DNA of 64,000 nucleotides from Tenodera sinensis (Eukaryota; Arthropoda; Insecta; Mantodea; Mantidae), in NCBI GenBank assembly GCA_030765045.1, contig CM060967.1:19163284-19227283 (forward strand), in the 5' to 3' direction. Below, in pieces: positions 36,678 to 48,700 of the stretch. The translations under genes and the position numbers were made by a program. The notes under the pieces were generated by a model. The model made no database searches. It was not told where the DNA came from and saw only the letters and a list, made by a program, of their open reading frames with translations. Positions within the stretch are counted from its first letter, which is position 1, and each line of letters starts with the position of its first letter.

Positions 36678-37359
36678 GCGTTGGGCGGGAGGGGGGATTT
36701 AAACCTCTTTTCGGAGAAATAAAGATTTTATACAATATGACATAACATACATCGCTTCATAGCAATGGAGTCAGTCATTTCAAGCGAAAATGGCAACCAG
36801 TTATAAATATTTTGTTGCATACATATTTAGATTATGTCAATACCTTGCCATGGAGTGTGAATCTAACTAGCAAGTACATTAGTACGAAGTGGTAATTGCG
36901 ATCAACGAACTCATTGTGCAAATCATGCTGCGATGACGTCATGTAAACAGTTCGCTCACCTCCACGAAAGGAACAAACAGAGAATTCTTGTGTCGTAAAG
37001 TTAAATTAGCAGCCACATATGGTCTGAATTACAGCACCAGTGACGAGTAACGGGAATAAACGACACCATCACCTCCTACTGTCAGTCTGCAAATTCTGCT
37101 GTCGAAAATTGCCATAACGCGAGTTGCAACGCCAGCATCTTAGCAGCGGTCAATGCGTTCCTACTGGTTTAGGAATAACAACTGCCGTTACGTATCTCGA
37201 AGTTCATTTGCCTTTTACTTTCACCCACGCTCTCACAAAATAATGCCAAACTCATACTTCCTTTACTACATACAGGACATAGACCCGTATTTCACACAAA
37301 AATCCTACATCAGCAGAAAAATATCTGCGTGTGAACAGCCTAAGACCAAAGCAAAAAAG
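36678..37359. other. No gene recognised
   Basis: TGACGTCATG at 36934-36943 is a CRE-type palindrome without a nearby TATA box. The frame at 37153-37479 runs into R1 and has no known domain. Confidence 0.35.
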
Positions 37360-37590
37360 TCATTTTTTGTAGCATTAACCACCTCCGAGATATTCCTTGC
37401 TCTCATTTTTCAATATTTTCAGAGATGTGACTATCCTTTCAGCATCCCACGTCCATCTTTTAATATAACGAAATGCTAACTAAAAATATTTTTGAAAAGT
37501 TTATCTCGATTAATAAGAGAAAAACAAGCTTTTGCAAGAATAGCTTGTAGAAGAGTGAGCAGAGAAACTCAAGTGAATGTACATTGCTTC
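37360..37590 (+). repeat. R1 arm/centre fragment, diverged
   Basis: TTTTTTGTAGCATTAACCACCTCCGAGATATTCC, then TTTATCTCGATTAATAAGAG and AAGAATAGCTTGTAGAAGAGTGAGCAGAGAAACTCAAGTGAATG follow R1 order with the middle missing. Confidence 0.55.
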
Positions 37591-37904
37591 ATTTGTATCG
37601 GCCTCTTTAAACAGTTTACATCCATGCTAAGCTTTAGGTATGCACTAGCGTATCTAGAATAAAATGTAACAGTTCCTAGCGAAAAAGCGGCGGGGATCAT
37701 GATTAGCAGGAAGTACCTATAGAGAGAATGATGTGGGCATTTGCACGACTTTCTCCGCCCAGACCACCTTCATATAATTATGTAGATATATTGCATATCT
37801 GACTCAAGTACGTACAAATAACACACTTTATCTTGACCTTCCAGATGGCAGCAGGACTTTTCACGTCTTTAAATATATCATAAAAGACAGTGAGTTTGTG
37901 CATT
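37591..37904. other. No gene recognised
   Basis: Nothing could be annotated. Confidence 0.35.
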
Positions 37905-38160
37905 TGTGTTTTTTCTTCCCAGATTAGCCAAAGGCTGACGTAAAACGCCAAACACAATGGCTCTTTTACTATTTACGGGAGTTTCTGATGTCGATGTTGG
38001 ATCTGCTTTACGCATTCAGTACTTAAAATTACTGTTCGAGTAGGCTAAACACAAAATTAAATCAGTATGATGTAGGAGAAATGACACATTGTGTCACTTC
38101 TCCCCACCTCTGCACTGGAGTAAGGACAATGATGCTCAGTTGTTACTTAGGCAAAGACAA
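37905..38160. repeat. Two-copy repeat Y, copy 1
   Basis: Shares ordered blocks with 51820-52085: TTCTTCCCAGATTAGC, ATTTACGGGAGT, TGTTGGATCTGCTT, TACTTAAAATTAC, GGCTAAACACAAAA, CAGTATGAT, CTGGAGTA and GATGCTCAGTTGTTAC. Divergence is substantial. No coding frame is shared. Confidence 0.6.
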
Positions 38161-38297
38161 TATCACGAAATTAAAGGTTTACATATTACAGAAAATTATA
38201 CAAAATGCATTGAGAATGTAACAGGCTTAATAGGAAATTCGCAGAAAAGCAAAAGGGTAGACTAAAATCGATACAGATTTTTCACAGCGAAACGAGG

Positions 38298-38298
<1 letters not shown>

Positions 38299-38325
<27 letters not shown>
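38299..38325. repeat. Poly(A) tract
   Basis: Twenty-seven A bases upstream of a reverse R1 copy. Confidence 0.95.
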
Positions 38326-38328
<3 letters not shown>

Positions 38329-38389
38329 ACGAACAGCGACCTTCAACTTGGAAAAAGAGTAAGTATTTACACATTCAAATGAATAACAA

Positions 38390-38850
38390 AGAATATCTCG
38401 GTAGTACTTAACGACACAAAAAGGTTGCTTCATATAAATTGCATCCTTTGGTGAGATCTGTATTTTCTGTGTAGTAAGATTTTGTCTATATCTTACGGTT
38501 TATCAATTATACAAAAGTAATTGAGAATAAAGAGAACTCCACAAGCTATTCCTGGTAAATTCAAGTTATACTTTTTATTTAACATGCAAATATCTTAAAC
38601 ATTTTTAATTAAGATAATTTGAGCCATATTTGGGAAAATAAAAATTGCAAGAAACTGAATTTCAAGTTTGATACTTAACCTACTTTTCGTTTTTGAATTA
38701 TCCTGTTTCACAAACGAAACTATTTCTATGATGCTTCTTTTGGATTCAGGGAAACGCCAAACATGTTCCTATTCCGCAGAACATATATCCGCTTCAAATT
38801 TACTTCCTCTACCTTACATACGTAAACGGCAGAGAACGCAAGAGTGCTTC
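38390..38850 (-). repeat. R1 copy, reverse orientation, no CA tract
   Basis: GAGAACTCCACAAGCTATTCCTGG, TTTTTAATTAAGATAATTTGAGCCATATTTGGGAAAATAAAAATTGC, CTACTTTTCGTTTTTGAATTATCCTG and the terminal block to TTACTTCCTCTACCTTACATACG. The fixed microsatellite site is present but unexpanded. Confidence 0.7.
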
Positions 38851-40318
38851 ACTTTGTCCATAAACACCTCAATCGTAACTTTCCGCACTAGTTATGCAAA
38901 CAACTTGCAGTATGATACTGAAATAAACATCAATAGCCAATGCGGATATTGCACCCATAAACAAAATCCCATTACTGTTTCTGAGAAAACAAGAGAGTGT
39001 GGGGATCTATTCTTGTGCTGCGGATTTCATAAAGTGCGATGCTAGCGCCTGTGGTTACTTCGCTCTTGAACCTTCAACTTCGCTGTAATGTAAAACAAGT
39101 GAGCACGAAGTTTCCGCGCGTTGCTTTTGCTAAAACGCTGTGTCGTGTTTTCCTACAATTAATTTATTGCTATCTCGGCCGCCTAGGCCACACGCAAGTG
39201 CGTGCGCCGCAACGAGTTACATAATGCGGAAGTGACAAACTCATAATCAGCTGATCGTATAGTTGACATTGTCGTGACCCACGCAGTGTTGCTGACCAAT
39301 ATATTTTATTTAGTTCATTTGCAACCATTTTATAAACTTGACGCTACAAGCAGCTTGCATCCTATATTTACAATTAGGGCCCGGATTTCGATAACTGCAT
39401 CTTTTTTCTGATCCTGTAGCGAAGCTATGTGAAAAACACGCATGGCTCAAAACATTTTGGGTGAAATTAAAGCAGTTTTATGGATTGTTTTTCTGCATTT
39501 TAGACATTATCTGATTGGACTTTTTTTTAAAACAAATTATAAGTCATTTATGTAATTTTAAAGACAAATCCAGTTTTAGTAATTCGTATTTATACGTCAA
39601 TTTTTGCAGGTTCCCGTAAAATGTAATTTAGAAACGTGTTAATAGAACCTTATTTATATGTAATGCATTCGTAATTATAATGAGCTTGCGGCATACGCTC
39701 TTTTAAAACAAACTCTAGCCATATTTTTCTTATTTGTGTTGATAAAGACGCAAGCTGAGTAGGTAGCTTTCGGTCGCGGAAACATAAGACAAAGACGTTT
39801 GTTGGCAGAACCAGCGGCTTTCGGCACGCAATGTTATTTAATTATTTAATAACCTTTTCTCTTCCCCTTGATACACGCATAAATCGGATTCAACTGTATT
39901 AACATTCTTGGAAATCTGTTCGAATGTGGCTCTAATCGTTAACATTGTACAAATAGTCACATCTATTGTACGACAGACATCTCCTCCAAAAGAATTAGGG
40001 GTGAATCTACCTGCTACTTTTGAGGGTCGCACCATGCCTACTGTTACAATGCACTCTTCACAGAGCAAAAGCTAGTGGTTGAAGTGATCTTGTATTTTCT
40101 CATGGAAAAGAAAAAACAAGTATTTCCGCGAAATTGAAAATCAAATAGAATTGGCAAAATTGACTGCAAGTAATCTTCAGTAACGCGGAAGGCGAAGTGG
40201 GCAAACTTGTCTTTGCTAAAGTGGAAAATTGTTGAATAAAAGCAGTGTACGATTCCTGACATCAGGTAAAACGTATTCCCTCGATGAAAAAGAACTTGAA
40301 TCACATATTTGTTGCTTT
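38851..40318. other. No gene recognised
   Basis: The frames at 39838-40304 and 39039-39224 have no known domain. Confidence 0.4.
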
Positions 40319-40331
40319 AAGCATGCTTAAG
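40319..40331. repeat. Target-site duplication of SINE S1 copy 2, left
   Basis: AAGCATGCTTAAG, repeated exactly at 40561-40573. Confidence 0.92.
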
Positions 40332-40560
40332 TATTATATTATTTTGTTGTTTAACGACGCTGTCAATTGCCAGGATCACATCAGCGTCGCCGGTGTGCCG
40401 GAATTTTGTCCCGAAGGAGTTGTTTTACATGCCAGGAAATCTACTGACATGGAGCTGTCGTTTTTAAGCACACTTAAAAACCATCGGCCTGGGCCGGGTT
40501 TGAACCCGCGACCTTGGGAACAGTAGGCCAGCGTCTAACCAACTGAGCCACCCAGACGAC
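40332..40560 (-). mobile_element. Complete tRNA-derived SINE (S1, copy 2)
   Basis: Reverse-orientation match to 15231-15464 over its full length, with the same tRNA-like head (box A TGGCTCAGTTGGTTAGACG, box B GGTTCAAACCC) and the same tail ending in TTAAACAACAAAATAAT. Exact 13-bp repeats flank it. An 80-codon open frame across it is the antisense of the SINE and is not a gene. Confidence 0.93.
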
Positions 40561-40573
40561 AAGCATGCTTAAG
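40561..40573. repeat. Target-site duplication of SINE S1 copy 2, right
   Basis: AAGCATGCTTAAG, an exact copy of 40319-40331. Confidence 0.92.
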
Positions 40574-41344
40574 CACCTTCTGTTGAAGTAAGAACCTTCT
40601 CTATTTGTAAATACGCATTAATTGGCAATAGACAGTCCTTCAAACTTGTAAACTTGCAAAACTGTTACATATTGTAATTCAATATTCAGTGATAAGTATA
40701 CATAAAATATGCAAAAAGATCTACAAATAAAGGCGATTTTTAGTGATTCTTTAGTCGTTTAGGTAATTTTTGGTAAATTTTAAGGTTATAAAGACATTTT
40801 ACGGTCATTCATAATATTATTTAGGTCATCAACATCCGGACCCTATTTATAAACACTCACTATGCATTAATAATAAATGGTTCCATTCAACAAAACTCTT
40901 TAAGAACACGAAAAACTTCAAGAAAATCAACTCAATATATTCGCTGCTTGCACATCATATACGAAACAGCACCACACTTGCCAACTTCCTGAAATTGAAA
41001 CCGGTAAAACTTTCCCTCGTCCAACAAAGCGTAATGAAATTTAGAAAGTGCAAAACGTTCAGTGCAGCAAACCTATAAAAGTTGCAATAAAAAAATTAGG
41101 AACTCCGTTTAATGCGATTTCTTGAAGAGTTGTCACATATGGTGAAATTTAACCTGGTAACTACACTTAAGAACACCATTTCTAAGGCAATTCGCACATT
41201 TTTTGTTCATACTTTACATTACTATAAACAAAAACTATCACGAAATTAGTATAATTTATATTCCACAGCCGTAGAAGGCGAATAAAATAAATAACGGCTA
41301 ACCTTACAATTTAGTCATCCATTACTGAATGTTCGACCTCACTG
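40574..41344. other. No gene recognised
   Basis: AT-rich sequence without recognised features. Confidence 0.4.
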
Positions 41345-42055
41345 CTCAAGTGTATTGCCAACTCTTGGTGATGAAAATGGCTAAAATCGACTGTCAAAAA
41401 GGCCAAAAATTGCTAAGTATTGAGCAGCTAAAAAGCGATTAGTGTGCAAATCAGGTTTCAAACTGAGATGGCAAGGATGTTTCAACCTTGCAGAATAATA
41501 TTTCTGCTTGTCATAGGAATTTCTTTCATTCAGGAATATTTTTCTGTCCATTCAACATAAAATGTTCATGAGTAGAAGGTTTATGCTTGAAAAAGTTAAA
41601 CAGAAACGAAATGTGGAGATTCAGCATTCAGTGGCCGTCGAAATTTCATCCAAAATTGCACCATAAATACATACACATTCTGACTGCAACTCAATTGAAA
41701 TTTATTACTTACTTCGAAATTCTTTAATCTGTGTGCTAACAAAGTGTGAACATTTGCAAACGAAAGACTGAGATTCACTTTTTTGCACGATTGATCTATT
41801 TTTATTAACGTATACAATATAACCAGCTTTTCTGTGATAGTTAAAATATTTAACGTTGTAATTATACAATGGATAATAAAAGTAGCTTCAATCGACTGAA
41901 TATTTTGAAGGAAAAAAGTGGCTAAAATTGGCACAGGCATTGTATAAAATGGCTGAAAATGCCTTTAGTGACCTTTTGTACAAACTAGTGGCTAATAGGC
42001 AATTCAAAAAGGCTAGTTTTAACCACTGAATGGGCTTAATTGGCATCACTACTTC
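41345..42055. mobile_element. Possible hAT-like non-autonomous element
   Basis: The left end reads AGTGTATTGCCAACTCTTGG and the right end, reversed, AGTAGTGATGCCAATTAAGC, loosely alike. Subterminal GGCTAAAA-type motifs cluster near both ends. TTGCCAACT ends are common among arthropod hAT MITEs. No clear target duplication was found and the inverted match is weak. Confidence 0.3.
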
Positions 42056-43239
42056 GGCCTAACCTGCAATTATGTAAGTCTATGTTTTTTCGCCCCTAAG
42101 CTTTCTTTGTATAATATAGTAAGCGAAAATATAAACACGCATTGCAACCATCGAGTTGAAGCAGCACAGTTCAATTTGAAATAATATGGGAAATAACCAT
42201 GGTGAATAATCATGTTACAATGCCATATATTTATGCTAGACACAGTTGGATAATGCCAACTTTGTTTTCTTGTAGAATATGACCATCACCTCGTCCCAGT
42301 AGGCCGTGAATCTGAATATGTAATAATTATACAATCAATATTTCAGTTTTCTCAAAAGATGAGTAACTTTAGAAAAAATGTAATATTAATTAAATTTCGT
42401 TACATTATTTTCGCCGTTTTAATATTTTCACTGCCTCCCTTATGTAGAATGGTATGGTTTTGTTAAAGTCATGTTGCCAACACTGATGCTACGCAAGAGA
42501 AAAATGAACATCGCAACCCGAACACTGTCATGGCCATGAGAAAGGTAAAACAATGCCATATATTTATATAATATAATCTATAATACATCTATAAATATTC
42601 AGGGCTGTCTAAAAAATAGTGTATGATGCATGGGTTAAAAGGATTTTACTTTGTTCGTAGGTTTCGACAACTCCTCGGCCTGTATCATAAAAATTTCGGT
42701 GGAAACGGTTATTTATGGCAAGAATTGTATTAGATATTCGTTAGTCTTCACGTGGAATCCGTGGTTAACGCATGGCCGATGCAATACCGGTATATATACT
42801 ATAAACTGGAGCAGGGAGTGTGTCTATGCCCAACGTCAGAACCATTCCTTTAACCCTGCAAACATAACCTACACGCATAGCGTTTGCAACATCGTGTTTC
42901 AGCTGTCAAAGTGGGAAAGTTGCCTTTTGCCACATTCTGTACTATGTTGTTTCTCTGCCAGTCTCAACACGTGAAAGATGTTCAACGCTCCAAGATTTAA
43001 GCAGTTGGCACGCTATAATTAAGCGAATTGCTTCATTCTAATTTGAAATTCGACTTGCTCCAGATGTGACACACTTGACGATACGTTTGCACTTCGAAAG
43101 CGCCGCAGCGCAAGATTCCCTTGTAACACTTTGCAGCGGTCAGCGAACTTGTTGCATATAAACATCCCCGTTTCTTGTGATTTCAAAACAATACAGCATA
43201 GCCAAGCGTGGCTCTACGTATGTGATGGTTATATCCTCT
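42056..43239. other. No gene recognised
   Basis: The frame at 42651-42974 has no known domain. Confidence 0.4.
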
Positions 43240-43410
43240 ATGAGAGGAATTTCATAATCATAACCATTGCATAGCGACCCGTTCTTAAAATATTAAACTA
43301 TCGCTTTAGTGTGCTCCTAAACCTCTTCTAACTTCTAGAAAATAATGTGAGAAAACAATTTCTGCAAATGAAAAGAAGATGCGTAGAGAAAGTCGTATGA
43401 ATATAACATC
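43240..43410 (+). repeat. R1 central fragment, diverged
   Basis: AAAATATTAAACTATCGCTTTAGTGTG, AATTTCTGCAAATG and GCGTAGAGAAAGTCGTATGAATATAACATC follow the R1 central block with deletions. Confidence 0.5.
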
Positions 43411-44079
43411 AGCCTATATTGAACTCCGGAAACCTCCTGATTCACGCTCCGAGCCTAACCAAATCCTGGCATAGTCACTTCCCGGTAGTCGCCCGTGTTA
43501 GTGACGAAATTCTCGCCTTGGAATGCCGAGAAGAAACAAACGCATGTTGGCAAGCCACATTATTCGATTCGCAAAACACGCAGTTAGGCTGAGAACAGAC
43601 AATACGCCTCTGTTTGACCTCTTGGAAGAGAAAACTATTATAAGATCACTTTGTTTCGCGTGGTCTCTTTGAAATGCGTCACTCGCCTGATTACCAGAGT
43701 AGCTATTTGAATGCCTCTTCGTTTAATATTCGCCACGTCCCATTTCTCAAAGCATTTTCTAAACGAAAACATCATTACAGTGTGTTGATTGCTTGTATTA
43801 TTCATCATAAATGTTCTCTAGGTGGAAATTAGGCCACGCATCGAATTTTATGAAGGTGACGCTTATATAAGATGCTGAAATCATCTTAGAGGGGATCTTC
43901 CCTGCATCTACGTAGTGTTCTCAAATTTCTAGTACCCACTGGTTTGTGTTGCAATGCCCGATTTATCAGTCTTTCCTCTGGTATTGACATTTCCATAAGA
44001 TATGATATTTCTATTTGTTATATTCCATAATTTTTCCACTTTAATTCAATATTAGTAGATGCAATTCCTTGTTATTTGT
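43411..44079. other. No gene recognised
   Basis: 43425-43480 faintly resembles a reversed SINE head. Otherwise nothing. Confidence 0.35.
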
Positions 44080-44370
44080 CTACATTTTCAAATACGTATA
44101 CTTTTCTGACATAGGAAGTCATTCGTCTTTTTTTTAATGCCCTGGCCATGCAAAGAGAATTGAATGTCTCAGTCAGCATATAGCGACCAGCTCTTAAAAG
44201 ATTTGGCTATCGCTTAAGGCTATTGTATTCTCCTATTTCCATTGTACCTATACATAATCATTTCTACAAATGTTTATCTCGATTAAAACGAAGCAGATAG
44301 AAGAATAAGCGTCTTTACGAGTAGTTACTACAAAAGTAAGTCACGTGATGCACACATCAAATTTTTAAAA
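44080..44370 (+). repeat. R1 central block
   Basis: ATGCAAAGAGAATTGAATG, AAAGATTTGGCTATCGCTTAAGGC, TCTACAAATGTTTATCTCGATTAAAACGAAG and GTGATGCACACATCAAATTTTTA. It closely resembles 33420-33680. Confidence 0.8.
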
Positions 44371-44551
44371 ATTCTCTTATTGTTTCACTTTTAATGTGAC
44401 CTTTAAGACTACAGCCAGATAAGTCCTAAAACGTGTTTATTTCAGTGATTTCAATTATTCCTTTATCATTCATATTTATGGCTCAGGTCTCGGGTGCAAT
44501 ATATAAATAGCAGTGTCATAAGTTTAAAAACATTTAATATCGTATCTCTTG

Positions 44552-44573
44552 TTTTTTTTTTTTTTTTTTTTTT
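44552..44573. repeat. Poly(T) tract
   Basis: Twenty-two T bases. Confidence 0.95.
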
Positions 44574-45794
44574 GTTTTTTTTCAATGTCTTTTTTATAGC
44601 GTCACTTATATTTTGAAATGTATTACTTCAGTTTCAAATCGTTTTCATATACATATAAGATATCATATCCTAGGTAGTTCGTTTCTTTTATTGGGAGTGT
44701 TGCTGAAATTATGACATTTATTTATTCCATTTCTATGGCTTTTAATATATTTTCCTTTCAAACATACGTTCACTCCCACGTGCACACTTCCCGTCTCTGT
44801 GGAATATTCCAGTATGTGTGGATTCGATTTTCTTTTGTTTTGCTGTGCTTCAGTTGTTTAATCGTGACCGTCTACATGTTATATTACGTACTTGAAATGA
44901 AATATCGGAGGCGTTTGTCTGATTAACAACTATTTTCTAAGCCTCCACGACAATCTGAACAAAAAGTCACAGACTTCTTCGCAATTGTTATTTTATATCT
45001 CCAATGTGTTCGTACAGTCTACGCTCAAAATCAAAAAGCTTCTTTTTAATGCTGTTATCTCCTGTTTGGGGCAAATAGTAATAATTTATGTACGACGTAA
45101 CACTAAAAAGTCTGAGTGTAAGCTTTTATTTGTTACGATCTATTTGAGATCTTCTTCTAAAGCGCATTAATGGTCCAAAAACAGAATAAAGTAACTAGAG
45201 TAAGCTTGCCAACGTAACTCATTTTCATGCATATTACAGAAGTCCATCTGGTGAAGTCACATTTTAACTTGCCAGATTTTGATTGAGTGTGTGAAATAGG
45301 CCCATAAGGTTTCAAGGATAATTTTTATTAGACTAGTGCACCAGGAAGAGATTTGATAATGCATTTGCAGAACGTACCGGTGGAGATGTAAACAAAGCAG
45401 GTGAAATACGACGTATTTGCCTCCATGATGGGGACAAAATGCCTAAGATGTTCTGCCAGACAAAGGAAGAAATCACGTCCCGCGTCACACGTTCGTCACG
45501 AAATCAATAGGCACTTGAATATACAGAATTTACATTCACGTCATTGCCTGAATGTCAATTACATTATGTTCGGTTCTCACAGACTACAAGTATAGCTCCA
45601 GGGCTTCTAATGGTACACCTGCCCAAAGGTACAATTTACGGTCTCCAACAAAATGTCGCTTTATGTGCCAAAGTGTTGCAAGCTCGAGGTTTGGCTGCTA
45701 TAGGACTGTTAACGAGCGCGAAGAGTACATCTTATATACATATGTAACAATCACACGATTTCACCACCACAACTATACAGTCTCCATAAAATGT
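44574..45794. other. No gene recognised
   Basis: The frames at 44711-44926 and 45401-45747 lack known domains. Confidence 0.4.
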
Positions 45795-46490
45795 CATTAC
45801 TTTCTCTACTGCGCATTTACGGTAAATAATGGAAGTATTGTGTCCCACTCCAAAATTGTGCGCGTGAAAATGAAGAACCAAACTTTGTATTTATGTTCAA
45901 AATTTTCTAAAGATGCGAAATGAAGATTACCAAGAAAATTCCTCCAACCTAAACTATGTCCTACCTTTTATATGGGAAACGTTTCGAACATTTTGATCTT
46001 CTCGAAAATGGTTCAAACGATTTCGATTAAAGTGCCATATGTTTGAGATATTTTTATGGCAAATGAAATTCTCTGGGTGACTTTTGCATAACTGGTAAAC
46101 CGTAAGAGATAGACCAAATCTAGATCTTGCTAAAACAAAATTTGGGCCCCATATTTTTTTTGTAGAGTGAACCATTTCGGAAATATTCCTTTTTATTTGT
46201 CTCAGTTTCGGAAAGCTTCCAACTTTTGTGAAATGGAACACCCTTGTTCATTTTTTTATATGTTAAGCGTACAAAGAGAACGAAATTTGAAAGTTTTAAA
46301 ACATTTGACTATCACACAAAGCCTACTGTATTCTAATATTCCCCTTGTACCTACAAGGAAATAAGCAATAAGATAATTTGTACAAATGTTTACCTCCACT
46401 AACACGAAGAAGATATAGGAATAAGAGTTTGTAAGAATGGTTAGTACAAGAGTAGAGAAAGTCATGTGAGTGCAACACAGATTTTTTTTT
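45795..46490 (+). repeat. R1 copy, near full half-unit
   Basis: Starts TTACTTTCTCTACTGCGC, then the terminal block (GGAAGTATTGTGTCCCACTCC), the arm (CAAGAAAATTCCTCCAACCTAAACTATGTCC ... CTCGAAAATGGTTCAAACGATTTCGATTAAAGTGCCATATG) and the central block (GGAACACCCTTGTTCATTTTTTTATATG) to AGTAGAGAAAGTCATGTGAGTGCAACAC. It carries no long CA tract. It serves as the uninterrupted reference for 17037-18530. Confidence 0.88.
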
Positions 46491-48540
46491 AACGACGCTT
46501 CCTCTACTACGTCTTACTGCCATTTTTGGTTACATAACCTACCTGAGCCGATTGTGATTAATATAATTAAAATAATGGATTATCTTAAGAGTGTGATTAG
46601 TGGTTGCTCTAACTCCCGAATGACCTCAATGATAACCAAGCAAGCAAGCAACCAGCCAGCCACTTCTAGCCAAGGACATGAAGGCGATTATTCCATTGGG
46701 AGAGGCACATTATGTAAAGGATATTCTGTTAACAGGGCACTGCTTGACAAAACAACAAAACCTGTAAACCACTACTAGGTCCTTGAGAACTTCCAACACT
46801 TGCGTCCGCCAATACTGTTTACCTTTCGTCATTAGTCATAGCTGCTACTGATTTTTATGTTGTTATTAAAATATGTCTCGATCTACGAGTGATAAGTTAA
46901 CACAAATATTCCATATGTAAGTAACTATTTCCTAATTCATTAAAAGCTTGTCGTAGCTGAGTAAGTAGCTTTGATTTCGGTTATCAGTTAGTCAATTTTG
47001 TTTTAAAATTTCCAATCACTAAAAATGTTCTTTTAAAGAATTTAAAATTGATGCATGAAATTTTCCTCAAGCCTTCAGAACATAGAGTAAAGAAGTGCGT
47101 ATTGTCTTCTACTTTTGAAAAGAAGTTTAAAGATGTTTGATAACACTAGCATAATAATAAAGGAAGATCACCACCAGCAACCTAACCCTATTTTACCTGT
47201 ACTATGGTAGAATGAAATTCAGGCGAACAGGCTTAACCTTAAAACCAGGAAGAATAACGAATACAACTTGCATTCTTTATTCATTCCTGAACCATTAATG
47301 TTTCATGCATAAAATAACTACGGAGAAGTATTCTTTGACTTTTAACAAGTAAGATATAATGTAGATATTATTATTCACATTTAGCACGCGTTTATATTGA
47401 CAAAAATGAGTTCGTAATAAATATAGGTTAGGTACTTCCTACCCTATGTAACAGCATCGAAGAGTGCGTTTCTTACCTGAAACAACAGAGAACCATGCAT
47501 AATGATTTTAACCAAGCAACTCTGTAATTAAGCATATTTCTTCATCTCAACTTTGCAGTTGCCCTCACGGTTTCGTGTTACGAAACGCAGTGTCATATTT
47601 AGTAACAATGCCACTGGAGATATAATTGTTGCGTAGATTGGTGGCAGCAATCGAAAGCGATAACCTCCAAACCCGCATGCATTTGCATCGCTTTCACTCT
47701 GACAACAAAATGCAAGCGACGATTACTGATGCCACAAACACGTGTATTGCCAAACTTGTATGCAACCGGAAGCGCTAATTTAAAGAAGACAGGAAACCAT
47801 TTGTAGCTTCTTTCTTTTCTTGTGATAAAATCTAACTATACGCTGCATATCTAATGTTAAGCATCTCTGAATTTAGTCCTTTTGAGATACTGATCAAAAT
47901 AAAGAACAAGTGGACTTTTCCATAAGTTTAAAGACTGGTATTTTAAATACCTAGTAGATCTTATTTCCATTCTGTGCAGCTCTTGATTCAGTAATTAAAC
48001 AAATTGAAAATGCAACAATAAAATACATATTATTTATTTACTATTGAGTGTGCACTAGTAGATTTTCAATATAATGTTCATTTAAACAACAGCTTCTGAA
48101 GATTACGAAAATGCAGCCAAAAATATTTTAGGTAATATTTATCGTTATATTTTCTAATTTTTTCGGCTTGCCTATTTCTTACATTTTTAGGTTATAAACA
48201 TCCGAACCGTGCTGATCAGATTGCACTGCTAGACATTTTTAGTTGTTTACACGAATCTGAGATAAATTCATTTAGAGGCAATTGTACCGCTTCGCAGGAG
48301 TGTGACTTCGCTTATCGATTCTTTTATGTTTCTTGAGATTTACTTCAATCTAATCAGAGACACACGGAAACCAATATTGGCTAGGAATATATAGAAACCT
48401 TGCGTATAGGAAACGGCAGTATACAGCATCTGTTTACACGAAAACTGTCTCTGGAGCCTAACTCCACGCAATGATACTATAGATTAGAACCATTAGCACT
48501 AAACAACTGATTAAGTTACGATAACAAAGAAGTTTCTTTT
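46491..48540. other. No gene recognised
   Basis: AT-rich, without recognised repeats or domains. Confidence 0.4.
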
Positions 48541-48700
48541 TACTTTCTCTAATACGTATAGTAAATAGAGAAAGTATCGTATTCCACCCAAAAATTCGAT
48601 GTTGAGATTTCACCGGAAATATGTCAATCTAAAAAAGCATTTTAAGAAAAAGGTCCCTGTCAGTTTCAGTAAGCAATCCTGGAGCTACTTTGACCTTTTG
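48541..48700 (+). repeat. R1 terminal block with end hairpin
   Basis: TACTTTCTCTA (48541-48551) and TAGAGAAAGTA (48566-48576) form an 11-bp perfect inverted repeat with a 14-base loop. The terminal block follows (ATTCCACCCAAAAATTCGATGTTGAGATTTCACCGGAAATATG). Confidence 0.85.

Noticed and set aside
36934..36943. TGACGTCATG as a promoter of the A/B/E type
   Set aside because: No heat-shock array and no TATA box at the expected distances.
40284..40526. 80-codon open frame
   Set aside because: It is the antisense translation of SINE S1. The equivalent frame appears in the other copy at 15267-15449.
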